DNA of 64,000 bases from Tridacna crocea (taxonomy: Eukaryota; Mollusca; Bivalvia; Cardiida; Cardiidae), in NCBI GenBank assembly GCA_943736015.1, contig OX031060.1, forward strand, positions 26,675,231 through 26,739,230, in the 5' to 3' direction. The notes under the pieces are model-generated. The model saw only the letters and a program-made list of their open reading frames with translations. It searched no databases and was not told the DNA's origin. The first letter of the stretch is position 1, and each line of letters opens with the position of its first letter. Shown piece by piece: positions 13,101 to 20,978 of the stretch. The translations under genes and the position numbers were made by a program.

Positions 13101-16100
13101 CAACTAAAATACATGTAATGTTGCAAGCAGCAAAAAATAAACGACTATTCATACAATCAATCAACCAAGTCCAATTCTGAAGTACATGTAGTAAGAAAAC
13201 ATAATTTGCCTTTCCCTGTTCATGGTTCAACTCCCATGTGGGTGTCTTCTAACAGGGAGAAAACATCATCAACAATTTATCGGATCTTCCTTTGACGTCA
13301 TTACTTTCCCAATTCAAAAGTGGACCCTTCACCTTTACAGTGGTGAACCCCTTTAACTTTCATAGGAGGAAAGTGTAGATCACGTTCAGATGGCATGGAA
13401 TATGCAGTCTGATCCTTGATCAACACTTAACTGTTTTTGCAAATATTAGAACAAAAACTTATGAACTTGCAATATTGGCATTGATAGGACCAATATAGAA
13501 TGCCCATACATTTGTTCAGCACCATAAGGGCCAAAGTTAGTTTACATCTCCCATCAGGAAAGATATATTGACAAAGATTATTAACTCGGAGTAATTGATT
13601 CTTTGACAAAATTTGTTGTTATCCTTGAAGGCTTCACCTTTCCTCTTTCATTGCTATTGGCAGTACTATGTGCTTCAGTGGACAAATTAACAAAGATCAG
13701 ATTGCAGTGCACAGACTTTGTGATCTGATCTTGCTCTAAATGGTCAATCGATTTCTAGGCATATTTTCTACTTAACTCTTTACCACACGAGAAAATTTAC
13801 GACTGGTCCAATTTGAAAGCATTTGCAGACGACAAAATAAAGATGACTGAAAAATTGAATTTTGTTTTGGGAAGGGTAGAAAACACTGTGGGAAAAGGAC
13901 AAAATGCTGGTTACCAGCATTTTCTCCTTTTCCCACAGCGTTTTCAAAAGGCGTCAAAAGTAGGGATTGTGTGGTAATGGGTTAACTCTTTATCAACCAA
14001 TCCTGTGCTTTTAACAACCCTTAAGATGAAGGCTTTTGAAAACATGGTGGAAAAAGAGAGAAAATGCTGGTGTTACCTTTCCTCCTTTTCCCACAATGTT
14101 TTCTACCCTTTCAGAAACAAATATCAATACCAAAGTGACATTTGTCATCTGTAAAATCTTTAGTTATGGGTTTAAAAGGCTTGTTCAAAATGAAAGCGTT
14201 TGCAGGCAGTAATTGAGACATGTCTCCATGATGCAGTACTTGTACAAGCCAAATCAAATGTGACAAAAATGAGAATTCTCTTCAAAAGGGTAGCAACCAT
14301 CATGTGAAAAAGGAGAAAGTGCTAATTGCCACCATTTTCCCCTAACTGAATCATAGTAGCGCAGTCTGCAGCACACAGGACTTGCGAACAGGGGGTTGCT
14401 GATTCAAATCTCCTGGTCTGCCAATGTCCGTCTGAGGATTGATAATAGTCATAGCTACAGGATTCATTGCTCTCTCACTGCTGGTCAATGTTTCAATAAT
14501 GGTTATGTGAGAAAGCCGCCAGTGCTCTGGCAAAAATATTGTGAAATACCGATAAAGGAAAGTTAAGGAAAGCTTGGGTAGGTGCACTGAACGCTGTAAA
14601 ATGACCACACTAATGTTGAAAAAGGCTTAATTCTTTACCACACGAGAAAGTTTTAGACTTGTCCAAATTGAAAGCATTTGCAGACGACAAAATAAAAGTA
14701 ACTGAAAAACAGAAATTTGTACTGCGAAGGGTACAAAACACTGTGGGAAAAGGAGAAAATGCTGGTTACCAGCATTTTCTCCTTTTCCCACAGTGTTTTC
14801 AAAAGGTTTTCCCACAGTGTTTTCAAAAGGTGTTTTCAGGGCGTCAAAAGTAGGGATTGTGTGGTAATGGGTTAAAAAAACATAACATTCAATCAATTCT
14901 GTTACCATCATATTCCCCAAGATCATAAAAAACAAGAGGGCCAAGATGGCCCTGGATCGCTCACCTGAATTTTTGAGGTGACCATAGTCTATTTTTTTTT
15001 TGAGGTATTGAAACATTGGAACCAAATTTATAATTTTGCCAAGCAATTTTCAAAAGGTCACCTGTAAAAGTCATTTCGAAATCTGACCATCAGTTTCAAA
15101 AAGAAGAATTTTTAAGAATTCTTCATTTCTGTATAAGAGCAAGTAGCCCCCATCCACAAGAGCCATGTTTCTTGATGGATCAAAATTTACAAACAAGTTT
15201 TGAAAAGGGTCACCCAAGGAACATCTCTCTGAAATAATTTCAAAATCTGACTAGGGGTTTCAGAGAAAGAGAATTTTAAAGAATTTCATCATGTCCATAT
15301 AGTGCAAGTAGCTCCCATTCACAAAAGCCATGTTTCTTGATGGATCAAAATTATATGTATAGCTTTTGGAAAGGGTCACCCAAGGAACATCTCTGTCAGA
15401 TTATTTTAAAATCTGACCACGGGTTTCAGAGAAGAAGAATTTTCAAGAATTTCTTCATTTCAATATAGTGCAAGTAGCCCCCATTCATTAGAGCCATGTT
15501 TCTTGGCCAATCAAAATTTTGCGAACAATTTTAGAAAAGGGTCACCCAAGGAACATATCTCTCAAATTATTTCAAAATCCGACCAGCGGTTTCAGAGGAG
15601 ACGATTTTTAAAGAATTCCTTCAATTCTGTATAGTGCAAGAAACCCCCATTCACCAGAGCCACATTTCTTGATAAATCAAAATTTCACGAACAAATTTTG
15701 AAAAGGGTCACCCAAGGAAAATATCTGTGAAATTATTTCAAAATCCGACCAGCGGTTTCAGAGGAGAAGATTTTTAAAGAATTTGCTAAAAAATTCCATT
15801 TCGTTGCCATGGCAACCAGAGTTTTTGATGGAATCAAATTCTGTGAACAATTTTTAAAGAGGACCTCCCAAGGAACATTCCTGCCAAGTTTGGTCCAAAT
15901 CCGCCCAGCAGTTTAGGAGGAGTTGATGTTTAAAGAATTGTTGACGACGCACAACGGACGACGCACAACGGACGACGGACACTGGGTGATCCTAAAAGCT
16001 CCCCTTGAGCACGTTGTGCTCAGGTGAGCTAAAAATATGGTCGCATGATGTAGGGTTAAAATACATGTACCAGCTGAACTCCGACTTAAATAAAAACCAG

Positions 16101-19100
16101 CTTTAACTCATTACCACACGACAAAATATTAGACTGGTTCAAACTGAAAGCATTTGCAGACGACAAAATAAAGGTGACTGGAAAATTGAAATTTGTTCTG
16201 GGAAGGGTAGAAAACACTGTGGGAAAAGGAGAAAATGCTGGTTACCAGCATTTTCTCCTTTTCCTACAGTGTTTTCAAAAGGCTTCATTCTTAAGGGTGT
16301 CAAAAGTAGGGATTGTGTGGTAATGGGTTAAGTTTTTTTTTCCCTTATCCTGTTAAACAACTAAAAGTTTTCAATTCGATAGTGTAAATTCAAACATTGC
16401 TATTTCAAGGTTATGTTTTGGGGAATGATATCTCCTTATCGGATAGTGTAGATCCAAGATCAGACTGCACATTCTGTGCAGTCTGATCTTGATCATCACT
16501 ATCCGCAAAAGGTCAGTAATTTGCACTTAAAGAGTTAATTCATAGCATAAGAGTTAATACTATTCTGTATTAGTATCAACAGTGTCTATCCATGATAGAA
16601 TTTCTGTGGCAAGTCAATACAATTTCAATCAACAGATAGAGCTGAGACAATCTTTTCTTTCATCTGCTATTGATCGAAGGCAGGTTCTTTGCCATTTACC
16701 TAAAATCGTTTTTTTACAGTGTACCAAACAGCAAACTTTTGGCCTCATCTAAATTGAAGAAATTAACAGACAACATTTCAAATGTTTTTTGACTGATACT
16801 ATTGGCCTTTAAACAGAAAGAAAACATTGTGAGAAAAGGAGAAAAGTACTGATTGTCAGCATTTTCTCCTTTTCTCGGCATTCCTAGAATGTTTTCAAAG
16901 AGCTTCTTTGACAGGGTTAGCTCTGTACAATACAGCAAAAATGTAGACTTGTCCAAATTTAAAACATTTTGCAGATAAAAATTCCAATATGGCTCAAACT
17001 GAGCAACTTGCTTTAGTTGGGTAGAAATCATTTAGGGAAAAGGAGAAAATGCTGGTTATCAGCATTTTCTCCTTTTCCAACAATGTTTTGGAAAGGTTTT
17101 CTTCAGGGTCGTTTTTTAGAGTCTAAAAAGGTTTAAGGACCTTGAGGAAGAGGGCTTGTATAAAAAATGTAGTAAAAAAAACAGGTAACCAGCCTTTTCT
17201 ATTTTCTCAACAATGTTTCTACCCTTCTAAAGACAAATCTTAACATTTGAAACAAGCAGGGAAAATAAATGCTGCAAGCCAGAATTTTCTCTTTTTCTCA
17301 CAATATTTTCTTTCATCTCACACACATCTCCAATCATTTCAGCCACATTATTATTTGTTAACCCATTACCACACAATCCCTACTTTTGACGACACTGAGA
17401 AAGAAGCCTTTTGAAAACATTGTGAGAAAAAGAGAAAATGCTGGTAAGACTTTAGAAATACTTTGGAGAGACAGCATTTTCCAGTTTTTTCCACAATGTT
17501 TCCTACCTTTTTTGGATGGTAAATCCTACCATCTGAGCTACATCTATTTTGTTATCAGTTCTGGTATGTTTAAACCCTTTACCAAACAACAAAATCTTAG
17601 ACTAGTCCAAATTGAAAGAACTTGCAGAGGACGAAATAAACATAACTAAAACATTCATATTTGTTTCCAGCAGGGTAGAAAACATTGCAGGAAAAGGAGA
17701 AAATGCTGTTTACCAGCATTTTCTCCTTATCCCACAATGTTTTTAAAAGGCGTCTATCTCGGAGGTCGTAAAAACCAGGCATTGTTTGGTAAAGGGTTAA
17801 GGTTCTGTCCATTATGCTATGTGCTATTATACAACTGTTACAAGCTCTGAATCAATAGTTAACTCTCTGCCAAACAACAAATTTATGGACTGGTCTAAAT
17901 TGAAAGCATTTGCAGAGGACAAAAAAAATGTGACTGAAGAATTTAAATTTGATTTGGGAAGGATAGTGAAGAATTTAAATTTGATTTGGGAAGGATGGAA
18001 AACATCGTGGGAAAAGGAGAAAATACTGGTAACCAGCATTTTCTCCTTTTCCCAAAATGATTTCAAAAGGCCTTTTTCTCTGGGATTGAGTGATAAAGAG
18101 TTAAGATTGTACTTTGATCAAAACCTAATGAGCCTTTCATGAATTTTTCATTGCTTCTTCCTTTTTTGGTAATAGTCTCAGACTGAACTTTCAAGCCTTT
18201 AATGAATGATCCCAGGAAGAACTTTGATAGGATCTTATTTTTACGAGTCTTATTTTTAGCAGTTTCTCATTTTCCCTGCCATTTTTCTTTTAAAGTCTTT
18301 TTCCTAAATGTTGTTTACACTCATGATTATGTGTTAAATGGTTTAAAATGTTTAAAGTCCAAAATTTTGTCACTTGGTGCAATGGTATTCAAACTAATCT
18401 TGCCATTTACAGGTAGTGTCTGTGCCTGCATATTTGTGATGCATTATGTAAATCACTTTACTCTTTCCAAAACAACAAAATGTTCATACTACATGTATTC
18501 CCAATAGAAGACTTTCGGAGGGACCTGTTTAATATTACTAAACAAATGAAATTTAGAATCAGATTAAGAAAACATTGTTGTTAGCTTTTCAGAATGTAAT
18601 TAAAAGCTTCATTCCACAAGGTCACAGGATGCATGGAAAAGGTTTAACTCATTACCAAACGACAGAATTTCAGGTTTGTCCACATCGAAAGCATTTGCAG
18701 ATGACAAAATAAAAGTGACTGAAAATTTGATTTTTGTTCTGTGAAGGGTAGAAAACATTGCGGGAAAAGGAGAAAATGCTGGTTAAGGCTTCTTTCTCAG
18801 GGTCAACAGAAATAGGGATTGGGTTAACTCTTTTCCTCACAATCTCTGTGCTTTAACAGCCCTGAAATAGAAGGCTTTTGAAAACAGTGGGACAGGGAGA
18901 AAATACTGGTGTCCAACATTTTAAAACTCTCTTTTCTACAATGTTTTCTACCGTATCAAAGACGGCAATCATCATTTCAGCTACAGTTCAATTTGTTGTT
19001 GTTTTGTTCAATTTGGTGCAGTCCAAAAGATTGTTGTTTGGTAAAGGATTTATGTAAATACCAGTTAACTCTTCACTCCTGACTTTTAACCACCCTGAGA

Positions 19101-20564
19101 AAGAAGTCTATAGAAAACATTGTGGGAAAAGGAGAAAGTGCTAGTTCCCATAAAAGTGGCATCTTGCAAAGCAAAAAATGTGAAAATGTTGGAATTGATG
19201 TTTGGATGTTGTAAGTTAATTCTCAATGAGGGAGTGTCCTCCAGCAAAACACTTCAGAGCCCAGCCTAGTACGGATAAAACTCCCGAAACACATCCTTAA
19301 ATGAGCTGTCACAGTAATATGCTTCAAGTAGTAATGAAAGTAGTCTAGAATTCCAAAAAACAACCAACTATAATTTTTTGTGCAATACACATTCATAGCT
19401 AAGTTCAGGTAAAATGAAAACACTATTCATAGATCAAGATAGATATTACATGCAATGTAAACAGCCAAAATAACTACATATATGTCATGTCCTGTTGATG
19501 AACCTATGTTTATGTAAAGAGGAGGGTGAAAGAAACTTGACAACTGCACTGTGGGATAACTGTCAAAATAATTTGAGAAATGTACAAAATACCTTTTAGC
19601 AACCCAGTTTTTCCACATGTCTATTCCATATCACTGTCTGGGTCTGTATTCACCAAACATTCTTAATCCTTTACCAAACAATCCCTGGTTTTTATGATGC
19701 CAAGACAGAAGCCCTTTTGAAAACATGGTGTATAAAGGAGAAAATGCTGATAACCAGCATTTTCTCCTTTTCCCACAATGTTTTCTATCCTGCTGCAAAC
19801 AAATTTCAATCTTTCAGTCTTAAGAATGGTTGGTGAATACTGACCCTGACTTCAAATTCTCACCAAGAAGCATTGGAGAAAAGGTGGGAAAGCAGCAGAG
19901 ACTAAGCCTCTAATAATTTTGGAAGGTGCTGGACTGTTTTCTGTGCCCTCCATTTGAGCATTTATACCCACCGTGTAAAAGACATGTCGGCGCTTGTCAG
20001 CATATAAACCGTTTACTTCAGCATCCTAATGAAGTAGATGTTTAACCCATTACTACATAATCCCTCCTTTTGACAACCCTGTGAAAGAAGCCTTTTGAAA
20101 ACATTGTGGGAAAAGTAGAAAATGCTGGTAACCAGCATTTTCTCCTTTTTCCCACGAAGTTTTCTACTCTTCACAAAACAAGTTTCAAATTTTCAGTCAC
20201 TTTTATTTTGTCATCTGCAAATGCTTTTGATTTGGACAAACCTGAAATTTTGTTGTTTGGTAAGGAATTAATGAAGTTTAAAACACTGTGCAAAATGGGG
20301 ACAATGCTGGTTAAATGGTTTCAAAAGCCTTTTGGGTCATAATTGGTCAAAAATAGAACCATGTAATAAAGAGACAAGTTCCAGTCAACCAGCTGTACAG
20401 GAAAAATCACTTGGTCTACATAAGATTGCGAAACTTACCTTGTGTGATCGCACTCCATCAATGCTGACGACAAATCCGACACCACAGGCATCACTTTCAT
20501 GCCATGGGTCATACAGGCCTTGTGCTGGTGGCAGTCCATATCTGGCACCTTCCACTGTTGGCAT
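1067..20564 (-). CDS. GOGAT: Glutamate synthase (GOGAT), N-terminal part, three coding exons; continues off the left edge
   Basis: The enzyme makes two glutamates from glutamine and 2-oxoglutarate using NAD(P)H. Only the start of the N-terminal glutaminase (GATase type II) domain is here. Coding exons are 20564-20439, 2710-2580 and 1190-1067. Joins are phase 0, then phase 2/1, with GTAAGT, GTATGC and GTAGGA donors, giving 127 aa without a stop. Seen: residues around 18-31 read [15 protein letters not shown]. In this family the Cys (residue 27 here) becomes the N-terminal nucleophile after propeptide removal. Exon 2 reads [19 protein letters not shown], the family's ammonia-channel/GATase signature; exon 3 reads [13 protein letters not shown]. 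The start ATG is the only Met after an in-frame TAG ten codons upstream. Animal, plant and yeast NADH-GOGATs are about 2000 aa, so most of the gene lies left of the window. Vertebrates lack this enzyme, which fits an invertebrate. Confidence 0.9.
1253..1935 (+). repeat. Tandem array of about 175-180 bp units
   Basis: About four units around the motif TAAAACTTGTGACCCC (near 1275, 1441, 1595, 1761). The array ends in a T tract and GTTGCCATGGCAACCAGGG, a palindrome also found near the 3' end of family 1 Helentron-like copies (15804, 37330, 60005). Probably an old, decayed relative of the tandem-repeat elements. Just upstream of GOGAT coding exon 3 on the gene's strand. Confidence 0.55.
1975..2145 (+). 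mobile_element. TTAA hairpin MITE, 5' truncated
   Basis: Begins in the core (CTTTGTGGGAAAAGGAGACC), inner stem partly deleted, long arm to GTAGTAAAGGGTTAA. Confidence 0.65.
2153..2320 (+). mobile_element. TTAA hairpin MITE, decayed
   Basis: TTAACCTTTTACCAAACAATC start, remnant of the core (GAAAACCTTGTGTGAAAAG), right end lost. Confidence 0.55.
2350..2572 (-). mobile_element. TTAA hairpin MITE abutting the GOGAT exon 2 donor
   Basis: Core GGAAACATTGTGGGAAAAGG to ATGTTTTC. Ends GTAATAAAGGTTAA at 2572; read on the gene strand, GOGAT intron 2 is GTATGCA followed immediately by this MITE's TTAA. Confidence 0.72.
2580..2710 (-). CDS. GOGAT: GOGAT coding exon 2
   Basis: 131 nt between an ATAG acceptor and a GAG|GTATGC donor. 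It reads [19 protein letters not shown] and then [19 protein letters not shown]. In family members this follows directly after the exon 1 sequence, so no exon is missing from the 17.7-kb intron. The donor is only 7 nt from the end of a TTAA MITE (2350-2572). Confidence 0.92.
3018..3233. mobile_element. Palindromic MITE of the CCCTATGTTGTGGGTAC type, copy 1
   Basis: Outer ends CAGAACTCCAG and AGGAGCTCTG. The centre (3104-3178) is a long hairpin with AAACCCTATGTTATGGGTAC against GTACCCACAACATAGGGTTT. In GOGAT intron 1, between exon 2 and a hairpin MITE. Confidence 0.65.
3250..3451 (+). mobile_element. TTAA hairpin MITE
   Basis: TTAACCCATTACCACACAAG to GTTTGGTAATGAGTTAA; core 3311-3373 nearly perfect. 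Long arm shortened (CAGTCACTTTTATTTTG segment deleted). Confidence 0.8.
3455..3745 (-). repeat. Decayed hairpin MITE plus a solo long arm
   Basis: 3455-3640 keeps ACAACAAACTTTTAGACTTC and GGGAGAAAATGCTAG; 3645-3745 is a separate TTAACTCTTCACAAGAC long-arm piece ended by the next copy. Confidence 0.5.
3746..3971 (+). mobile_element. TTAA hairpin MITE
   Basis: TTAACTCTTTACCACACAATC to TTTACGTAAAGTGTTAA. Core mispaired in places (CATTTTGGAAAG versus CCCACAATG). Confidence 0.75.
3972..4104 (-). repeat. Hairpin MITE half
   Basis: Core and short arm only (ATAATGGGAAAAATAAG, GCTAATTACCAGC, TTCATGGAAAAGGGTAAAA). Confidence 0.5.
4677..4868. mobile_element. Palindromic MITE of the CCCTATGTTGTGGGTAC type, copy 2
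   Basis: The clearest copy. TIR CAGAGCTCCAGATAAGAGGG against CCCTCTGTCTGGAGCTCTG, with the central hairpin around 4733-4802. Confidence 0.7.
5005..5236 (-). mobile_element. TTAA hairpin MITE
   Basis: TTAACTTTTTCCCAAGCGAC to TGTGGTTTAGAGTTATTA; core with mismatches (CATTACATGAAAAGG). Confidence 0.7.
5312..5522 (+). mobile_element. TTAA hairpin MITE
   Basis: TTATCTCTTTACCGCATGATC to GTTTGGTAAAGAGTTAA. The TTAA is shared with a further MITE start (TTAACTCTTTACCAC, 5519) that runs into the duplicated tract at 5547. Confidence 0.75.
5547..5740. repeat. Direct duplication enclosing a G-rich tract
   Basis: CATGGTAAAAGGAGA...GCTGTCCACAAGAATATTTC occurs at 5568-5612 and 5694-5738. Between them, 5631-5668 is a run of six or more GGG-GGGGG blocks (G-quadruplex type). 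The duplicated part looks derived from a hairpin MITE (5519 onward). Confidence 0.6.
6103..6121. repeat. Run of 19 G
   Basis: An uninterrupted G homopolymer after a short A run, with a C-rich stretch just before (6084-6092). Intron 1 of GOGAT. Confidence 0.9.
6350..6578 (-). mobile_element. TTAA hairpin MITE
   Basis: TTATCTCATTACCAAACGAC to TGTGTGGAAATGGGTTAA; core at about 6460-6523. Confidence 0.8.
6888..6950. repeat. Short palindrome with CCAAT-containing arms
   Basis: AAAGTAACA...CTTCTGATTGGCT pairs with AGCCAATCAGAAG...TGTTACTTT around a short loop; probably a small MITE remnant. Confidence 0.45.
7208..8566 (+). mobile_element. Helentron-like tandem-repeat element, family 1, copy a
   Basis: Starts ACAAGAGGGCCAAGATGG and GCTCACCTGA, ends TCAGGTGAGCTAA. 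About six internal units of 155-165 bp (CAAGTAGCCCCCATTCACC near 7409, 7579, 7744, 7909, 8074; a diverged one near 8235). The 3' hairpin is weaker here (TGAG/CTCA). In GOGAT intron 1, antisense. Confidence 0.7.
8567..10168. other. Gene-free stretch in GOGAT intron 1
   Basis: AT-rich, no exon and no repeat recognised apart from homopolymer A/T around 9121-9145 and a GGAGGAGGGGG stretch at 9590. Confidence 0.5.
10319..10592 (-). mobile_element. TTAA hairpin MITE (left core arm lost) plus a trailing short-arm fragment
   Basis: 10319-10522 keeps the long arm and only the right core arm (TTACCAGCATTTTCTCC) and ends GTAAAGGGTTAA. 10523-10592 is another right end (CAGTATTGCCTGGTAATGGG). A weaker long-arm remnant precedes at about 10190-10250. 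Confidence 0.65.
10872..10962 (-). repeat. Dispersed repeat containing TTCGAAGAATATGACATGCG
   Basis: A segment reading GGTCGAATCTTCGAAGAATA then CGACATGCGCAGACAACGG on this strand recurs on the plus strand at 24190-24231 and, best preserved, 63858-63916. It falls inside a 136-codon open frame (11043-10633) that I do not believe is a gene. Confidence 0.5.
11105..11209. mobile_element. Short element with terminal hairpin and 9-12 bp target duplication, copy 1
   Basis: TTAGTACAGATAACTGTC at the left, GTCTCATTATTGAGAC hairpin then TA at the right, 105 bp. CAGGTAGCG flanks both sides (11096-11104, 11210-11218; 12 bp if TTA is included). No poly(A) tail. Class unresolved (Mutator-type duplication length). 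Confidence 0.55.
11273..12461. mobile_element. hAT-like non-autonomous DNA transposon
   Basis: Starts TAGTGTTGGGC and ends GCCCAACACTA, typical hAT-type termini. Flanked by near-identical 8-bp duplications GTTGTCGC (11265-11272) and GTTGTCGA (12462-12469). 1189 bp; only short open frames and no recognisable transposase. Subterminal ATAATCGATTGAGA is repeated near both ends in the same orientation. Confidence 0.72.
12462..13384. other. Gene-free stretch in GOGAT intron 1
   Basis: No exon or clear element; A runs at 12833 and 12895, CATGTA-rich patches. Confidence 0.45.
13655..13750. repeat. GATCAGACTGC palindrome, core fragment
   Basis: AAGATCAGATTGCAGTGCAC and CTTTGTGATCTGATCTTGC; diverged arms, no outer ends. 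A further fragment with GCAGTCTGATCCTTGATC is at about 13385-13430. Confidence 0.4.
13772..13985 (-). mobile_element. TTAA hairpin MITE
   Basis: TTAACTCTTTACCACACGAG to GTGTGGTAATGGGTTAA; CACTGTG/CACAGCG core variant. Its right TTAA is also the left TTAA of the next copy. Confidence 0.82.
13982..14175 (+). mobile_element. TTAA hairpin MITE, diverged
   Basis: TTAACTCTTTATCAACCAATC start; core GAAAACATGGTGGAAAAAG; right end decayed at AGTTATGGGTTTAAAA. Followed by a half copy at 14178-14345 up to the SINE. Confidence 0.65.
14346..14625 (+). repeat. tRNA-derived SINE, full head
   Basis: Pol III A box TAGCGCAGTCTGC (14357) and B box GATTCAAATC (14401-14410) at tRNA spacing, then a body with AGGATTCATTGCTCTC, GTGAGAAAGCCGCCAGTG and TAGGTGCACTG. 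Ends near ACTAATGTTGAAA. Inserted in a hairpin-MITE cluster in GOGAT intron 1. Confidence 0.6.
14627..14875 (-). mobile_element. TTAA hairpin MITE with partial arm duplication
   Basis: TTAATTCTTTACCACACGAG to GTGGTAATGGGTTAA. The right core end TTTTCCCACAGTGTTTTCAA is present twice (14784-14804, 14806-14828). Core uses the CACTGTG/CACAGTG pair. Confidence 0.82.
14931..16032 (+). mobile_element. Helentron-like tandem-repeat element, family 1, copy b
   Basis: 5' GGGCCAAGATGGCCC (14938-14952) folds into a 6-bp stem. 3' TGAGCAC-GTT-GTGCTCA hairpin, then GGTGAGCTAA. Four to five internal units. Near the 3' end is a short ACGACGCACAACGG repeat (15943-15980). Confidence 0.7.
16103..16331 (-). mobile_element. 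TTAA hairpin MITE
   Basis: TTAACTCATTACCACACGAC to GTGTGGTAATGGGTTAA, close to the reference copy; CACTGTG/CACAGTG core with one mismatch (TCCTACAG). Confidence 0.85.
16328..16538 (+). mobile_element. GATCAGACTGC palindromic MITE (TTAA-bounded)
   Basis: Between TTAA at 16328 (shared with the preceding hairpin MITE) and TTAA at 16535. Core AAGATCAGACTGCAC against GTGCAGTCTGATCTT with a short TTCT-type loop. Outer part GGTTATGTTTTGGGGAATGA is shared with the copy at 23351. Confidence 0.6.
16716..17134 (-). mobile_element. Two diverged TTAA hairpin MITEs in tandem
   Basis: 16716-16918 (GTGTACCAAACAGCAAAC start) and 16916-17134 (GTTAGCTCTGTACAATAC start); cores at about 16808-16896 and 17029-17088. 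The second core keeps GCTGGTTATCAGC. Confidence 0.65.
17135..17345 (+). repeat. Two hairpin MITE fragments
   Basis: 17135-17245 with GGTAACCAGCCTTTTC, and 17246-17330 with GGGAAAATAAATGCTG and TTTTTCTCACAATATTTTC. Confidence 0.45.
17358..17568 (+). mobile_element. TTAA hairpin MITE, right part replaced
   Basis: TTAACCCATTACCACACAATC start and core left arm intact; the loop has gained about 40 bp (TAAGACTTTAGAAATAC), and the long arm is decayed. Confidence 0.65.
17570..17800 (-). mobile_element. TTAA hairpin MITE, CCTGCTGG subtype
   Basis: TTAAACCCTTTACCAAACAAC to GTTTGGTAAAGGGTTAA; long arm with TTTCCAGCAGGGTAG, the mark of the subtype also seen at 24357, 35672 and 42004. Confidence 0.82.
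17859..18104 (-). mobile_element. TTAA hairpin MITE with internal 27-bp duplication
   Basis: TTAACTCTCTGCCAAACAAC to GAGTGATAAAGAGTTAA. GAAGAATTTAAATTTGATTT is present twice (17936, 17968). Confidence 0.78.
18644..18827 (-). mobile_element. TTAA hairpin MITE lacking the right core arm
   Basis: The core stops at AAATGCTGGTTA and jumps to AGGCTTCTTTCTCAGGG: one palindrome arm has been deleted precisely near the axis. Confidence 0.75.
18824..19155 (+). mobile_element. Diverged hairpin MITE plus a left-end fragment
   Basis: 18824-19051 shares its first TTAA with the previous copy; 19063-19155 has TTAACTCTTCACTCCTG and core GAAAACATTGTGGGAAAAGG, then breaks. Confidence 0.6.
19156..19640. other. 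Gene-free stretch in GOGAT intron 1
   Basis: Two short minus-strand open frames (66 and 63 codons) with no recognisable product; nothing else seen. Confidence 0.4.
19663..19823 (+). mobile_element. Hairpin MITE inserted at the axis of another palindrome
   Basis: TTAATCCTTTACCAAACAATC start; core nearly perfect; long arm stops at ATCTTTCAGTC before TTAA. Outside, GTATTCACCAAACATTC on the left is the inverse of GAATGGTTGGTGAATAC on the right, so the host site was an inverted repeat centred on TTAA. Confidence 0.7.
20042..20345 (+). mobile_element. TTAA hairpin MITE plus fragment, before the GOGAT exon 1 donor
   Basis: 20042-20271 complete (TTAACCCATTACTACATAATC to GTTTGGTAAGGAATTAA). 20272-20345 is a short core/short-arm piece. 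Both are in the first 400 bp of GOGAT intron 1. Confidence 0.75.
20439..20564 (-). CDS. GOGAT: GOGAT coding exon 1
   Basis: Codes for 42 residues from [10 protein letters not shown] to IDGVRSHK and ends exactly on a codon at an AAG|GTAAGT donor (GT at 20438-20437). The exon also carries 72 nt of 5' UTR to a TTTCAG acceptor at 20637-20639. Residue 27 is the catalytic Cys (DACGVGF), implying a 26-residue propeptide. Confidence 0.9.
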
Positions 20565-20673
20565 GATGAACCAATCTGTGTCCTTTTCTAGCTCCTACCT
20601 CGGATTGGTGCCCCCAAACTCTATGCCTTTGAACCACTGAAAGACAGACATTGTTGACAGAACATATCATTCC

Positions 20674-20975
20674 ATAACCCTTTACAGACAGAAATGATAT
20701 AGCCTTGTCCACATTGAAAGCGTTTGCAGACAATTTCAATGTGGCTTAATTTGTGCAATTTTTCCTTGATAGGAAAGAAAATAGTGTGGAAAAAGGAGAA
20801 AGTGCTGGACACCAGTATTTTCTCTTTTTCCCACAGCACAAACACACTGTGGAAAAATGTGCTGCATTGTTTTCTAACCTCAGGAAGTTCCAAGCATTTG
20901 AGCCACTTTGAGCCTGTTGTCTGCACTTGCTTTCCATTTGGTGATCTATTTCTGTCGTTTGGCAAAAAGTTATAA
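20674..20975. mobile_element. Composite hairpin MITE with long arms at both ends
   Basis: Left part has the long arm (TTGTCCACATTGAAAGCG), and so does the right part inverted (GTCTGCACTTGCTTTCC), around a core at 20780-20870. It ends about 37 nt upstream of the GOGAT exon 1 acceptor on the gene strand. Confidence 0.6.
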
Positions 20976-20978
20976 GCC

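Noticed and set aside
13772..13957. Open frames with recurring peptides such as [12 protein letters not shown], or FSFSHNVF on the other strand, all over the window
   Set aside because: They are translations of the hairpin MITE core and arms in six frames. Their repetition follows the MITE copies, not a protein family.
14346..14420. Possible functional tRNA gene
   Set aside because: A and B boxes are present, but they are followed by a SINE body shared with other loci, and stems were not convincing. Called a SINE head. The same applies to 43845-43925.
16103..16331. MITE core as a microRNA gene
   Set aside because: The stem is perfect and repeated at dozens of loci, unlike a conserved animal miRNA precursor; small RNA data would be needed to reopen this.
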